Positions 53,643-64,000 of a stretch of 64,000 nt of DNA are shown piece after piece; positions within the stretch are counted from its first letter, which is position 1; every line of letters begins with the position of its first letter. Source of the DNA: Actinomycetota bacterium (lineage in GTDB: Bacteria > Actinomycetota > Actinomycetes > Mycobacteriales > Mycobacteriaceae); the NCBI GenBank assembly GCA_018268465.1, contig JAFDWN010000008.1:62001-126000 (forward strand), read 5' to 3'. Below the pieces are notes generated by a model, which saw nothing but the letters and a program-made list of their open reading frames with translations, did not search any database and had not been told where the DNA came from. A program made the translations under genes and the position numbers.

Positions 53643-53658
53643 CGCCGCGCGCCCCCCG

Positions 53659-54681
53659 CTAGCGCCGCCGGGTGAGGCGCGAAAGACTCAGCGCCCCAAG
53701 CGCTCCCACCGCAGCAGCGGCGAGCGCGCCGGGCGCTCCCAGCCCTTCACGGACCTCGACGCGGGTGGTGATCTCGGCCGGATCCGGAGGATCGACGGGC
53801 GCGGCGCGCATATTGTCCCGGGAGGTCGCGGCCCATGCGGTGGCGAACAAGATGAGCCGGGCGGTGATGTAGGCGAACACCATCAGGCCCAGCACCGGGC
53901 CGAACGTCGCACCCGCGGGCCCCTGCACCACCGACTGCAGATACACCGACGCCACCTGCTTGAAGACCTCGAATCCGACGGCGGCCAGCAGGCCGGCCCG
54001 GATCGAACTGGCGATACTGACCGATTCACGCGGCAGCCGCGCGATCATCCAGGTGAACAGCAGCCACGCGACCAGGAACGACATCACCGTGGAGAGCACC
54101 AGCAGGATCACGCCGAGCGCCGGAAAGTCCTGCACGCCAAACCAGTCCAGCACATTGGCGATCAGCCCGGAATCGCTGATCGCGGTGAGCCCGATGGTGA
54201 CGATCAGCGCCACGAACGTCGAGAGCAACGCCAGCAGATCGGAGATCTTGGTGCCGACGAAGCCGCCGCGCTCGGCCCGCTGCTCCCACATCTGGCTCAG
54301 GGCTTCGCGCAGATTGGCCATCCACCCCAGACCCGCCCACGCCGCCGTCGCCAGTCCGATGATGCCGACGGACGTGCGTGAGGCGATCGCCGAGTCTATC
54401 AGGTTCACCACCTGCTGGCCCAGGTCACCGGAGATCGTGTCGCGAATCCGGTGCTCGATCTCGTCGAGCAGCTCCGGCCGCCGCGACAGCACGAAGCCGC
54501 CCGTCGCGAACGCGACCATCAGCAACGGGAACATCGCGAAGACGGTGAAGTACGTGATGCCCGCTGCGTAGAAGTCGCCCTTGGCCGATTCGTAGCGCCC
54601 CTGCGCGCGCATGACGTGGTCCAGCCATTCGTACCGCGCACGCAGACGATCGAGCACACCAGGTTTGGCCGGCTCCGTCAT
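53659..54681 (-). CDS. YihY/virulence factor BrkB-family membrane protein
   Basis: Inner-membrane protein of 340 residues with six helices (YFTVFAMFPLLMVAF, IIGLATAAWAGLGWM, LLSTFVALIVTIGL, LGVILLVLSTVMSFLV, AGLLAAVGFEVFK, GLMVFAYITARLILFATAWA) and a C-terminal tail ending RRR. The family is uncharacterised or possibly an exporter; Rv3335c is the positional ortholog. It lies 19 bases downstream of trpS on the same strand, so co-transcription is likely. Confidence 0.88.
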   Translation of the reverse strand: MTEPAKPGVLDRLRARYEWLDHVMRAQGRYESAKGDFYAAGITYFTVFAMFPLLMVAFATGGFVLSRRPELLDEIEHRIRDTISGDLGQQVVNLIDSAIASRTSVGIIGLATAAWAGLGWMANLREALSQMWEQRAERGGFVGTKISDLLALLSTFVALIVTIGLTAISDSGLIANVLDWFGVQDFPALGVILLVLSTVMSFLVAWLLFTWMIARLPRESVSIASSIRAGLLAAVGFEVFKQVASVYLQSVVQGPAGATFGPVLGLMVFAYITARLILFATAWAATSRDNMRAAPVDPPDPAEITTRVEVREGLGAPGALAAAAVGALGALSLSRLTRRR

Positions 54682-54700
54682 TCACCAGCCTCCCGATTAC

Positions 54701-55738
<1,038 letters not shown>

Positions 55739-55761
55739 TCATGCCCCGTCCGCCCCGCCGG

Positions 55762-56562
55762 TCAGCGGTACTCGACGGTGACCGGTGCGTGGTCCGACCA
55801 GCGCAACGCGTAGGCGTCCGGGCGCTCGGTGCCCCCGGCGGCGGCCCGGGCGGCCAGCCCCGGCGTGGCCAGCTGATAGTCGATACGCCAGCCCGCGTCG
55901 TTGTCGAAGGCCCTGCCCCGCCAGGACCACCAGCTGTACGGACCCGCCACGCCGGGGTGCAGGACGCGCACGACGTCGACCCACCCGGTGCCGAGCAGGT
56001 CAGTCAGCCACTGCCGCTCACCGGGCAGGAAGCCCGACTTCTTGACGTTGCCCTTCCAGTTCTTGATGTCGTTCTCGGTATGGGCGATGTTCCAGTCGCC
56101 GCACACCACCACGTCGCCGCCACGGACGGCAAGCTCGGCCATCCGGCGGGCCAGGGCGGCCATGAACCGCTCCTTCTCCAGTTGCCACGGGGTGTCGGCC
56201 TCCCCGGTCTGGATGTACAGGCTGGCCACCGTCAGGCCGGCGACGTCGACCTCCAGGTAGCGGCCGTGGACGTCGAATTCACTGTCGGGCAACCCGATCC
56301 GCACCGCGGCGAACGGATGCCTGCTCAGCACGGCCACGCCGGCGCGGCCCTTGAGGTGCGGGTCGGCCGATGCCAGATGCCAACCCCCCGCCACCGCGGG
56401 CGCCAGCGCCTTGGCGAGTTGCTCGTCGTCGGCGCGGGTCTCCTGCAGGCACACCACGTCGGCGGGCGTCTGCTCCAGCCAGGCCAGCAGTCCGAGGTTG
56501 GTGTCCGACCGGCGGCGCACCGCCGCGCGGACCCCGTTGACGTTGACGGTGCTCACGATCAC
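55762..56562 (-). CDS. Exodeoxyribonuclease III family AP endonuclease
   Basis: EEP-fold AP endonuclease/3'-5' exonuclease of 266 residues for base excision repair. Motifs: VNVNGVRAAV (Asn), LQETRADD (metal Glu), GDWNIAHTENDIKN, RIDYQLATP and the terminal SDHAPVTVEY with the catalytic His. Start is ATG 56562. It lies 38 bases upstream of trpS on the same strand. This is not at the M. tuberculosis xthA position, so it may be a second paralogue. Confidence 0.9.
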   Translation of the reverse strand: MIVSTVNVNGVRAAVRRRSDTNLGLLAWLEQTPADVVCLQETRADDEQLAKALAPAVAGGWHLASADPHLKGRAGVAVLSRHPFAAVRIGLPDSEFDVHGRYLEVDVAGLTVASLYIQTGEADTPWQLEKERFMAALARRMAELAVRGGDVVVCGDWNIAHTENDIKNWKGNVKKSGFLPGERQWLTDLLGTGWVDVVRVLHPGVAGPYSWWSWRGRAFDNDAGWRIDYQLATPGLAARAAAGGTERPDAYALRWSDHAPVTVEYR

Positions 56563-56628
56563 GGTCGAGGACCTTAACGGACACGACAGCGACCCTCCGC
56601 GTTCGCCGTACCCCCAGCCCGGCGCCGG

Positions 56629-57849
56629 TCAGGCGTCGAGCGCGGCCTTGAGGTTGTCGGCGATCGAGGCGAGGAACTGCTCGGTGGTCTGCCAGGGCTG
56701 ATCAGGGCCGATCAGCAGCGCCAGATCCTTGGTCATCTGCCCACCCTCGACGGTCGATACGACGACCTCTTCGAGGGTGCCGGCGAATGCGGCGACGTCG
56801 GGGGTGCCGTCGAGGGTGCCGCGGTGTTCCAGAGCCCTGGTCCACGCGAAGATCGACGCAATCGGGTTGGTGGAGGTCGGTTTGCCCTGCTGGTATTGGC
56901 GGTAGTGGCGGGTGACGGTGCCGTGTGCCGCCTCGGCCTCCACGGTCTTGCCGTCGGGGGTCATCAGCACCGACGTCATCAATCCCAGCGAGCCGTACCC
57001 CTGCGCGACGGTGTCGGACTGGACGTCGCCGTCGTAGTTCTTGCACGCCCACACATAGCCGCCCTCCCACTTCAGGCAGGAGGCCACCATGTCGTCGATC
57101 AGGCGGTGTTCGTAGGTCAGTCCCCTGGCGTCGAACTCGGCCCTGTACTCCTCGTCGAAGATCTGCTGGAACTCGTCTTTGAACATGCCGTCGTAGCCCT
57201 TGAGGATGGTGTTCTTCGTCGACAGGTAGACGGGGTAATTCTGTTGCAGCCCATAGTTGAAAGACGACCGGGCGAAATCCCGGATCGATTTCTTGAAGTT
57301 GTACATACCCATGACGACGCCACCCTCTTCGGGGATGCGCACCACGTCGTGCACGATCGGCTCGCTGCCGTCCTCCGGGGTGAACGTGACGGTGAAGGTG
57401 CCGGGTTTGTCGACCTTGAAGTTCGTCGCGCGGTACTGGTCGCCGAAGGCATGGCGGCCGATGATGATCGGCTTGGTCCAGCCGGGGACCAGGCGGGGGA
57501 CGTTCTTGATGACGATCGGAGCGCGGAAGATGGTGCCGCCCAGAATGTTTCGGATCGTCCCGTTGGGTGATAGCCACATCTTCTTGAGGCCGAACTCCTG
57601 GACCCGGGCTTCGTCGGGAGTGATGGTGGCGCATTTGACACCGACACCGTGTGTCTTGATGGCGTTGGCGGCGTCGACGGTGACCTGATCGTCGGTGGCG
57701 TCGCGGTGTTCGATGCCGAGGTCGTAGTAGTCGAGGTCGATGTCGAGGTAGGGCAGGATCAGCCGCTCTTTGATCAAGGCCCAGATGATGCGTGTCATCT
57801 CGTCGCCGTCGAGTTCTACGACGGTTCCTTCGACTTTGATCCTGGGCAT
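56629..57849 (-). CDS. icd: NADP-dependent isocitrate dehydrogenase
   Basis: Homodimeric NADP-type isocitrate dehydrogenase, 406 residues, oxidatively decarboxylating isocitrate to 2-oxoglutarate in the TCA cycle. Substrate residues are in [10 protein letters not shown] and [16 protein letters not shown], metal-binding Asp in [43 protein letters not shown] is the NADP loop. Ortholog of Rv3339c. It probably has its own promoter in the 508-base region upstream. Confidence 0.95.
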   Translation of the reverse strand: MPRIKVEGTVVELDGDEMTRIIWALIKERLILPYLDIDLDYYDLGIEHRDATDDQVTVDAANAIKTHGVGVKCATITPDEARVQEFGLKKMWLSPNGTIRNILGGTIFRAPIVIKNVPRLVPGWTKPIIIGRHAFGDQYRATNFKVDKPGTFTVTFTPEDGSEPIVHDVVRIPEEGGVVMGMYNFKKSIRDFARSSFNYGLQQNYPVYLSTKNTILKGYDGMFKDEFQQIFDEEYRAEFDARGLTYEHRLIDDMVASCLKWEGGYVWACKNYDGDVQSDTVAQGYGSLGLMTSVLMTPDGKTVEAEAAHGTVTRHYRQYQQGKPTSTNPIASIFAWTRALEHRGTLDGTPDVAAFAGTLEEVVVSTVEGGQMTKDLALLIGPDQPWQTTEQFLASIADNLKAALDA

Positions 57850-58101
57850 ATGCGTCCGATCCTCCTACGGATACGGCCACCTTGCGGGCGGCCAATACCT
57901 TCGTTCCTAGCTGCCCGCGGGTCACCGGACAAGGATCTGTACCCATCCAACGGCACGGCACGACCGCCGCCGATGTGGGCAGATACTCCCGAAGTCACCG
58001 TCGGCGGACCCCGGCACCATGGCAGATGACCGAACTCACCCCCGGCCGACGCCGAAGAACCCGCTGGCAACTGTGACGCCGGTTGCGATACGCTTCTGCT
58101 C

Positions 58102-58221
58102 GGTCATGAGTGCCAGCGCCAAGCCCCGGCTTTGCTGGCCGGCAACCCTCCAACCGCGGTGGGGTGCCCCGGGTGATGACCAGGTTGAGTAGCCGTCATC
58201 GGCTACGCGGCAAGCGCGGGT
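58102..58221 (+). ncRNA. SAM-IV riboswitch
   Basis: S-adenosylmethionine-binding leader RNA of the SAM-IV class. GGTCAT (58102-58107) pairs with ATGACC (58176-58181) as P1; GCCAGC and GCTGGC form P2, CAACCGCGGTGGGG the internal core, and GTAGCCG-TCAT-CGGCTAC (58189-58206) the P4 hairpin beyond P1, which distinguishes SAM-IV from SAM-I. It lies ahead of metC and should reduce methionine-synthesis gene expression when SAM is plentiful. The following hairpin 58225-58258 is the likely expression platform. Confidence 0.88.
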
Positions 58222-58224
58222 CCG

Positions 58225-58258
58225 TCAGGTCGGGCCCCGGAGAGACAGGGGAACCTGA
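58225..58258 (+). terminator. Expression-platform hairpin after the riboswitch
   Basis: TCAGGT/ACCTGA outer arms with CCCC/GGGG inside form a stem just 3' of the SAM-IV aptamer. It may be an intrinsic terminator or anti-terminator partner; no U-tract. Confidence 0.45.
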
Positions 58259-58358
58259 TGTGGAGGCCGGCTATGTGTGACTGTCGTTGATCCTGTGACG
58301 TGAACCCGACCCCACGTCCGGGTGTCAGCCACCCGGGCGTCGCCCCCAGGAGAAAACC

Positions 58359-59705
58359 ATGACGATCGAATCTGAAGACCCGACCGCCACCTGGTCGTTC
58401 GAAACCAAGCAGATCCACGTCGGCCAGGTACCCGATACGGCCACCCGCGCCCGCGCGCTGCCGATCTACCAGACCACGTCCTACACGTTCAAAAGCACCG
58501 ACCACGCCGCCGCGCTGTTCGGCTTGGCCGAGCCGGGCAACATCTACACCCGGATCATGAATCCGACGACCGACGTCGTCGAACAGCGTATCGCCGCCCT
58601 GGAGGGCGGGGTCGCCGCATTGTTCCTGGCCTCCGGGCAGGCGGCGGAGACGTTCGCGATGCTGAACCTGGCCAATGCGGGCGATCACATCGTGTCCAGC
58701 CCGCGGCTCTACGGCGGAACCTACAACCTCTTCCACTACACCTTGCCCAAGCTCGGCATCGACGTCAGTTTCGTCGAGAACCCCGACGACCTGGAGTCGT
58801 GGCGCGCGGCGGTCCGGCCGAACACCAAGGCGTTCTTCGCCGAGACGATCTCCAACCCACAGAACGACATCCTCGACATCCCCAATGTCGCGGCGGTCGC
58901 CCATGACAGCGGCGTGCCGCTGATCGTCGACAACACCGTCGCCACGCCGTACCTGATCCAGCCGATCGCCCACGGCGCCGACATCGTCGTGCACTCGGCC
59001 ACGAAGTATCTGGGCGGGCACGGCTCGGCCATCGCGGGGGTGGTCGTCGACGGCGGCACCTTCGACTGGACCAGCGGCAGGTTCCCCGGCTTCACCACAC
59101 CGGACCCGAGCTACCACGGCGTCGTCTTCGCCGACCTGGGCGCACCGGCATTCGCGCTGAAGGCACGGGTGCAGCTGCTGCGCGACCTCGGTTCGGCCGC
59201 CGCACCGTTCAACGCCTTTCTGGTGGCACAGGGATTGGAAACGCTGAGTCTGCGCGTTGAACGACACGTGGCCAATGCGCAGAAGGTGGCCGAGTACCTC
59301 GAGGCACATCCGGCGGTGGTGTCGGTGAATTACGCGGGCCTGCCCAGCTCACCCTGGTACGAACTGGGCAGGAAGCTGGCGCCCAAGGGCACCGGCGCCG
59401 TGCTGGCCTTCGAGCTGGCAGGCGGCATCGACGCAGGTAAGGCGTTCGTGAACGCGCTGACGCTGCACAGCCATGTCGCCAATATCGGCGACGTCCGCTC
59501 CCTGGTGATCCATCCCGCCTCGACCACCCACGCCCAGCTCAGCCCCGAGGAGCAACTCGCCACCGGGGTGACACCGGGCCTGGTGCGGCTGGCCGTCGGG
59601 ATCGAGGGCATCAACGACATCATCGCCGACCTCGAACAGGGTTTCGCGGCGGCGCAGCAGGCCGCGTCGGTCGCGACCGCCGACCCGACGACGGTCTCGG
59701 TATGA
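58359..59705 (+). CDS. metC: O-acetylhomoserine sulfhydrylase
   Basis: PLP enzyme converting O-acetylhomoserine and sulfide to homocysteine; Cys/Met metabolism family, 448 residues, ortholog of Rv3340. The PLP-lysine is Lys216 in HSATKYLGG, and YTRIMNPT and SGQAAE are cofactor motifs. AGGAG precedes the ATG by eight bases. The riboswitch controls it and metX, nine bases later. Confidence 0.94.
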   Translation: MTIESEDPTATWSFETKQIHVGQVPDTATRARALPIYQTTSYTFKSTDHAAALFGLAEPGNIYTRIMNPTTDVVEQRIAALEGGVAALFLASGQAAETFAMLNLANAGDHIVSSPRLYGGTYNLFHYTLPKLGIDVSFVENPDDLESWRAAVRPNTKAFFAETISNPQNDILDIPNVAAVAHDSGVPLIVDNTVATPYLIQPIAHGADIVVHSATKYLGGHGSAIAGVVVDGGTFDWTSGRFPGFTTPDPSYHGVVFADLGAPAFALKARVQLLRDLGSAAAPFNAFLVAQGLETLSLRVERHVANAQKVAEYLEAHPAVVSVNYAGLPSSPWYELGRKLAPKGTGAVLAFELAGGIDAGKAFVNALTLHSHVANIGDVRSLVIHPASTTHAQLSPEEQLATGVTPGLVRLAVGIEGINDIIADLEQGFAAAQQAASVATADPTTVSV

Positions 59706-59715
59706 GAGCCGTGAA

Positions 59716-60837
59716 GTGACGATTTTCGACGTGCCTCTCACAACGCTGCCGGCCGAAGGCGAAGTCGGCGTGGTCGACATCGGCCCGCTGACCCTGGAGA
59801 ACGGCGCGGTCATCGACGACGTGTCGATCGCGGTGCAGCGGTGGGGTGAGCTCTCGCCCAACCGCGACAACGTCGTGATGGTGCTGCATGCGCTCACCGG
59901 CGATTCGCACATCACCGGCCCGGCCGGCCCAGATCACCCGACACCGGGCTGGTGGGACGGCGTGGCGGGCCCCGGCGCGCCGATCGACACGGACCGCTGG
60001 TGTGCGGTGGCCACCAATGTGCTCGGCGGCTGCCGGGGCTCGACGGGACCGAGTTCCGTCGCGCCCGACGGCCGCGCGTGGGGGTCACGGTTCCCGATCG
60101 TGACGGTCCGCGACCAGGTCGAGGCCGACGTCGCCGCGCTGGCAGCGCTGGGCATCACCGAGGTGGCCGCCGTGGTGGGCGGCTCGATGGGCGGCGCCCG
60201 CGCGCTGGAGTGGATCCTCACCTACCCCGACCGGGTGCGATCGGCGCTGGTCCTGGCCGTCGGGGCGCGGGCAACGGCCGACCAGATCGGAACCCAGAGC
60301 ACGCAGATCGCCGCGATCAAGGCCGATCCGCACTGGCGGGGCGGGGACTACTACGACACCGGCCGTACGCCGGAGTCGGGCATGGAGATCGCCCGCAGGT
60401 TCGCCCATCTCACCTATCGCGGTGAGGAGGAACTCGACCGGCGGTTCGGCAACGACGCGCAGGGCCACGAGGACCCCTGCTCCGGTGGCCGCTACGCGGT
60501 ACAGAGTTACCTCGAGCACCAGGGCTCCAAGCTGGTGTCGCGGTTCGACGCGGGGACCTACGTCGCCCTCACCGAGGCGCTGTCCAGCCACGACGTGGGT
60601 CGCGGCCGCGGCGGAGTGCGTGCCGCACTCGGCGCCTGCCCGGTGCCGGCCGTAGTCGGCGGCATCACCTCCGACCGGTTGTATCCGCTGCGGTTGCAGG
60701 CGGAGCTGGCCGAATTGCTGCCCGGCTGTGCGGGTTTGAACGTGGTCGACTCGATCTACGGGCACGACGGCTTCCTGGTCGAGAGCGAGGCCGTCGGCAA
60801 ACTGGTTCGCGAGACGCTGGAGCTGGCTTCCCGGTGA
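59716..60837 (+). CDS. metX: Homoserine O-acetyltransferase
   Basis: Acetyl-CoA:homoserine acetyltransferase, alpha/beta-hydrolase fold, 373 residues, feeding metC. The nucleophile is Ser157 in GGSMGG; Asp in [10 protein letters not shown] and His in YGHDGF complete the triad. Called metA in M. tuberculosis (Rv3341). GTG start at 59716; the stop overlaps the methyltransferase start by four bases. Confidence 0.94.
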   Translation: MTIFDVPLTTLPAEGEVGVVDIGPLTLENGAVIDDVSIAVQRWGELSPNRDNVVMVLHALTGDSHITGPAGPDHPTPGWWDGVAGPGAPIDTDRWCAVATNVLGGCRGSTGPSSVAPDGRAWGSRFPIVTVRDQVEADVAALAALGITEVAAVVGGSMGGARALEWILTYPDRVRSALVLAVGARATADQIGTQSTQIAAIKADPHWRGGDYYDTGRTPESGMEIARRFAHLTYRGEEELDRRFGNDAQGHEDPCSGGRYAVQSYLEHQGSKLVSRFDAGTYVALTEALSSHDVGRGRGGVRAALGACPVPAVVGGITSDRLYPLRLQAELAELLPGCAGLNVVDSIYGHDGFLVESEAVGKLVRETLELASR

Positions 60838-61565
60838 CCGACCCCCTGCAGCAGCGTTCGTTGTCCTTCGGTGCCGAGGCTGCTGCCTACGAACGGGGCA
60901 GGCCCTCCTATCCGCCGGATGCCATCGACTGGTTGCTGCCCCGCGGTGCGCGCGATGTGCTCGACCTCGGGGCGGGTACCGGCAAGCTGACGACGCGGCT
61001 GGTGGAGCGCGGGCTGCGGGTGGTGGCGGTCGACCCGATTCCGGAAATGCTCGACGTGCTCTCCGGGGCGCTGCCCGACACCCCCGCGCTGCTGGGCACC
61101 GCGGAGGAGATCCCGTTGCCGGACAACAGCGTCGACGCCGTCCTGGTGGCCCAGGCGTGGCACTGGTTCGACCCGGAACGCGCGGTCAAGGAGGTCGCCA
61201 GGGTGCTGCGGCCGGGCGGGCGCCTCGGCCTGGTGTGGAATACGCGTGACGAACGCCTGGGCTGGGTCAAGGATCTGGGCCGCGCCATCGGCCACGAGCA
61301 CGACCCGTTCAGCAGCGAGGTGGCGCTGCCCGAACCGTTCGCCGACGTCGAGCGCCACCAGGTCGAATGGACGAGTTACCTGACCCCGCAGGCGCTGATC
61401 GACCTCGTCGCATCGCGCAGTTACTGCATCACCTCGCCGGCCGAGGTACGCACCCGCACCCTCGACAGGGTGCGGGATCTACTCAAAACCCATCCCGCAC
61501 TGGCCAATTCCACCGGGTTGGCGTTGCCGTACGTCACGGTGTGCATCCGCGCGACGCTGACGTAA
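60834..61565 (+). CDS. Class I SAM-dependent methyltransferase
   Basis: Methyltransferase of 243 residues. The SAM motif [13 protein letters not shown] is at about residues 42-54, and [12 protein letters not shown] is motif III. Substrate unknown; because it overlaps metX under a SAM-regulated leader, it may use newly made SAM. Ortholog of Rv3342. The start is GTG 60834 within GTGA. Confidence 0.88.
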   Translation: MTDPLQQRSLSFGAEAAAYERGRPSYPPDAIDWLLPRGARDVLDLGAGTGKLTTRLVERGLRVVAVDPIPEMLDVLSGALPDTPALLGTAEEIPLPDNSVDAVLVAQAWHWFDPERAVKEVARVLRPGGRLGLVWNTRDERLGWVKDLGRAIGHEHDPFSSEVALPEPFADVERHQVEWTSYLTPQALIDLVASRSYCITSPAEVRTRTLDRVRDLLKTHPALANSTGLALPYVTVCIRATLT

Positions 61566-61576
61566 CGGCGCGCCGA

Positions 61577-61870
61577 TCAGCTCGTGCCGAGCGGGTCGAT
61601 CGTCCACGCGATGTAGAGCATCGCCGCGCTCACCGAAGCCGTGGTGACGAAGTCGATGGCGCGGGTGCGCACCACCAGCAGGCCCGCGCGATCGTCGGCG
61701 AGCGTCAGGCGCAGTGCGGCCGCGACGCCCACACCGATCGCGATGACCAGCGCGCCGCGGCGCCAGTATCCCGCGACGACCAGGGCGAACGCCGCGACGA
61801 AGAACAGTCCGACGACCAGGATCGGCCACTGGTCCGCGAACACCTTCCGAACGAACTCCCGTGCGGTCAC
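61577..61870 (-). CDS. DUF3017 small membrane protein
   Basis: Membrane protein of 97 residues with three helices (QWPILVVGLFFVAAFALVVAGYW, ALVIAIGVGVAAAL, FVTTASVSAAMLYIAWTI). Family of unknown function, adjacent to folD in many mycobacteria (Rv3355c). GTG start at 61870; it begins seven bases after the folD stop. Confidence 0.8.
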   Translation of the reverse strand: MTAREFVRKVFADQWPILVVGLFFVAAFALVVAGYWRRGALVIAIGVGVAAALRLTLADDRAGLLVVRTRAIDFVTTASVSAAMLYIAWTIDPLGTS

Positions 61871-61877
61871 GGGGTTT

Positions 61878-62753
61878 TCAGGCCGTCACGACGGCGCCCG
61901 CCGCCTTCTCCGCGAGCTCGACCACGTTCGTGAGCAGGAACGCCCTGGTCAAGGGTCCCACCCCGCCCGGATTCGGCGAGATATGGCCGGCGACCTCCCA
62001 CACGTCGGGGTGCACGTCGCCGGCGAGTTTGCCGTCGACCCGGCTGACCCCCACGTCGACGACGGCGGCGCCCGGCCGGACCATGTCGGCGGTCACCATA
62101 TGCGGAACGCCGACGGCGGCCACGATGATGTCGGCCTGCCGGGTCAGCGCGGGCAGGTCGCGGGTTCCGGTGTGGCACAACGTGACCGTCGCGTTCTCGG
62201 TACGCCGGGTGAGCAGCAGACCCAGAGGCCGCCCGACGGTCACCCCGCGCCCGATGACCACGACGTGCGCACCCGCGATCTCGACGTCATAGCGGCGCAA
62301 CAGGTGCACGATGCCCCGCGGTGTGCACGGCAGCGGCGCCGGTGTGCCGAGCACCAGCCGGCCCAGATTCGTCGGGTGCAGACCGTCGGCGTCCTTGGCC
62401 GGGTCGATGCGCTCCAGGGCGGCGTTCTCGTCGAGGTGTCTCGGCAGCGGCAGCTGGACGATGTAGCCGGTGCACGCCGGGTTGGCGTTGAGTTCGTCGA
62501 TGGTCTCGTCGAGCGTCGCCTGGCTGATGTCGGCGGGCAAGTCGCGGCGGATCGAGTTGATACCCACCTTCGCGCAGTCGGCGTGCTTGCCGCGGACGTA
62601 GGCCATGGATCCGGGGTCGTCGCCGACGAGCACCGTGCCCAGGCCAGGTGTGACACCGGCCGCGGTCAGCGCCGCGACCCTGTCTTTCAAGTCGACGAAG
62701 ATCTCGTCGCGTGTGGCCTTACCGTCCAGCGTGATCGCACCCACGGCTGCCAT
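61878..62753 (-). CDS. folD: Methylenetetrahydrofolate dehydrogenase/cyclohydrolase
   Basis: Bifunctional enzyme interconverting 5,10-methylene-, methenyl- and 10-formyl-THF; 291 residues. Catalytic Lys56 lies in YVRGK, QLPLP and KDADGLHP are the substrate loops, [10 protein letters not shown] is the NADP motif and PGGVGPLT is the C-terminal signature. ATG at 62753; a GTG nine bases later is possible. Ortholog of Rv3356c. Confidence 0.95.
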   Translation of the reverse strand: MAAVGAITLDGKATRDEIFVDLKDRVAALTAAGVTPGLGTVLVGDDPGSMAYVRGKHADCAKVGINSIRRDLPADISQATLDETIDELNANPACTGYIVQLPLPRHLDENAALERIDPAKDADGLHPTNLGRLVLGTPAPLPCTPRGIVHLLRRYDVEIAGAHVVVIGRGVTVGRPLGLLLTRRTENATVTLCHTGTRDLPALTRQADIIVAAVGVPHMVTADMVRPGAAVVDVGVSRVDGKLAGDVHPDVWEVAGHISPNPGGVGPLTRAFLLTNVVELAEKAAGAVVTA

Positions 62754-62843
62754 TGTGTCATCGCGCGGCGCCGGGCTCCGACCGCCCGCTCAGCGGGCCA
62801 CCTCCGTTGACAGTCCCGCCGGCACCATGCTGGGCTGCTGTCG

Positions 62844-64000
62844 ATGAACAATCAGCCAAATGTGTCGACTGACGTGTTTGGCAAGGGCGAGCTCGGCCCG
62901 GTGACCCTGCGCAACCGCATCATCAAATCCGCCACCTTCGAGGCGTCGACGCCCAACGCACTCGTCACCGAGGACCTCATCACCTACCACCGGCTGCCGG
63001 CCGCGGGCGGAGTCGGCATGACCACCGTCGCCTACTGCGCGGTGTCGCCCGGCGGGCGCACCGAGGGCCGGCAGATCTGGATGCGGCCCGAAGCGGTCCC
63101 CGGCCTGCGCCGCCTCACCGAAGCCGTCCACGCCGAAGGCGCGGCGATCAGCGCCCAGATCGGCCACGCCGGCCCCGTCGCGGACGCGCGGTCGAACAGG
63201 GCCACCGCGCTGGCGCCGGTACGGTTCTTCAACCCCATCGCGATGAAATTCGCCAAGCGGGCCACCCGCGACGACATCGGTGACGTGATCGCGGCGCACG
63301 CGGATGCCGCCCGGTTCGCCGTCGACGCCGGGTTCGATGCCGTCGAGATCCACCTTGGCCACAACTACTTCGCCAGCTCGTTTCTCAGTCCGCTGATCAA
63401 CCGCCGCGACGACGAGTTCGGCGGGTCTCTGGAGAACCGCGCCAAGGTTGCGCGCGGCATGGTCCGGGCTGTGCGCCACGCCGTGAAAGACCAGATCGCG
63501 GTCACCGCGAAACTGAACATGTCCGACGGCGTGCGCGGTGGCATCTCCGTCGATGAAGCGCTCACCACCGCGAAGTGGCTCGAACAGGACGGCGGGCTGG
63601 ATGCCATCGAACTGACCGCGGGCAGTTCACTCGTCAACCCGATGTACCTGTTCCGCGGTGACGCCCCAGTCAAGGAGTTCGCCGCCGCGCTGCGACCGCC
63701 CATCCGCTGGGGTATGCGCATGACGGGTACGAAGTTCCTGCGGGAGTACCCGTACCGCGAGGCCTATCTGCTGCGCGACGCCCGGCTCTTCCGCGCCGAG
63801 CTGACGATGCCGCTGATCCTGTTGGGCGGGATCACCAACCGCGAAACCATGGACCTCGCGATGGCCGAGGGGTTCGACTTCGTCGCGATGGGACGCGCGC
63901 TGCTCGCCGAACCCGACCTGATCAACCGGATAGCGGCCGAAGGCGACGAACGCAGCGTCCGATCGGCCTGCACACACTGCAATCGCTGCATGGCGACCAT
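62844..64000 (+). CDS. NADH:flavin oxidoreductase (old yellow enzyme family), 3' end cut
   Basis: FMN oxidoreductase, 385 complete codons visible before the window ends. FGKGELGPVTLRNRII is the FMN N-terminus, AQIGHAG and HLGHNYFASSFLSPLINRR the substrate and FMN motifs, and LLGGI-MGRALLAEPDL the C-terminal FMN loop. CTHCNRCM at the end begins a cysteine cluster as in 2,4-dienoyl-CoA reductase-type members with an iron-sulfur centre. It corresponds to Rv3359. ATG at 62844; divergent from folD with 90 bases between. Confidence 0.88.
   Translation, partial: MNNQPNVSTDVFGKGELGPVTLRNRIIKSATFEASTPNALVTEDLITYHRLPAAGGVGMTTVAYCAVSPGGRTEGRQIWMRPEAVPGLRRLTEAVHAEGAAISAQIGHAGPVADARSNRATALAPVRFFNPIAMKFAKRATRDDIGDVIAAHADAARFAVDAGFDAVEIHLGHNYFASSFLSPLINRRDDEFGGSLENRAKVARGMVRAVRHAVKDQIAVTAKLNMSDGVRGGISVDEALTTAKWLEQDGGLDAIELTAGSSLVNPMYLFRGDAPVKEFAAALRPPIRWGMRMTGTKFLREYPYREAYLLRDARLFRAELTMPLILLGGITNRETMDLAMAEGFDFVAMGRALLAEPDLINRIAAEGDERSVRSACTHCNRCMAT

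Larger units (their letters stand above)
57850..58358. other. 508-base divergent region, icd and metC leaders
   Basis: Apart from the riboswitch at 58102-58221 there is no gene. Upstream of it, TGGCAA (58065-58070), 18 bases and TACGCT (58089-58094) form a possible promoter for the riboswitch transcript. After the riboswitch a hairpin (58225-58258) and a second one (58318-58336, CCGGGTG/CACCCGG) precede the AGGAG site. The left 240 bases show nothing recognisable beyond presumed icd promoter. Confidence 0.55.

Noticed and set aside
57882-58076. 64-codon ORF upstream of the riboswitch
   Set aside because: No ribosome-binding site, no recognised similarity and unusual composition; it lies in presumed promoter DNA.

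Overview
The window reads as chromosomal DNA of a high-GC actinobacterium, almost certainly a fast-growing mycobacterium (Mycolicibacterium-like). From memory of the M. tuberculosis map, the backbone keeps the gene order of roughly Rv3300c to Rv3359: pseudouridine synthase, glpD2, lpdA, a gamma-glutamylcyclotransferase-like gene, amiA1, amiB1, deoD, pmmB, upp, an Rv3311-like gene, add, deoA, cdd, sdhCDAB, sigJ, an aminotransferase, dacB1, a YihY protein, trpS, icd, metC, metX, a methyltransferase, a DUF3017 protein, folD and an old-yellow-enzyme-like oxidoreductase. No rRNA, tRNA, transposase, integrase, prophage or CRISPR array was seen. Genes at both edges are cut.

Layout. 1-2.1 kb: cut SDR, GNAT, PIN-domain protein, small membrane protein. 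2.1-6.9 kb: pseudouridine synthase, glpD, an LpdA-type flavoprotein, a GGCT-fold protein. 6.9-11.2 kb: a complete Leloir galactose set (galE divergent from deoR-type regulator, galT, galK). 11.2-17.7 kb: two M20 amidohydrolases, purine nucleoside phosphorylase, an AbrB-family membrane protein with divergent MarR, phosphomannomutase. 17.7-26.2 kb: an alpha-glucoside phosphorolysis island (HAD beta-phosphoglucomutase, ROK repressor, MFS sugar porter, PfkB kinase, GH65 phosphorylase, aldose-1-epimerase-like protein) with a shared operator motif and a CRP-like site. 26.3-33.1 kb: nucleoside and base salvage (upp, add, deoA, cdd), interrupted by a four-gene cassette that looks type-VII-secretion-related (EspC-like protein, WxG plus NlpC/P60 protein, small protein, YbaB-like protein). 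33.3-36.8 kb: succinate dehydrogenase. 36.9-42.5 kb: alpha/beta hydrolase and CGNR protein, an AhpD-like protein under an ECF41-type promoter next to sigJ, APC permease, universal stress protein. 42.6-47.6 kb: gamma-glutamyltransferase, amino-acid ABC importer and TetR, bordered by two copies of one palindromic repeat. 47.7-51.2 kb: aldehyde dehydrogenase, Lrp regulator and class III aminotransferase. 51.3-57.8 kb: beta-propeller protein, dacB1, YihY, trpS, exonuclease III, icd. 58.1-64 kb: SAM-IV riboswitch with metC, metX and methyltransferase, then DUF3017, folD and the cut oxidoreductase.

The accessory modules sit between otherwise syntenic genes and each carries its own regulator and recognisable operators, so the window looks like a conserved core with several catabolic cassettes inserted. 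The least familiar parts are the GH65/PfkB regulon with its small coupled upstream ORF, the T7SS-like cassette, and in-frame short repeats inside deoA and sigJ. All functional names come from reading motifs; no database search was run.
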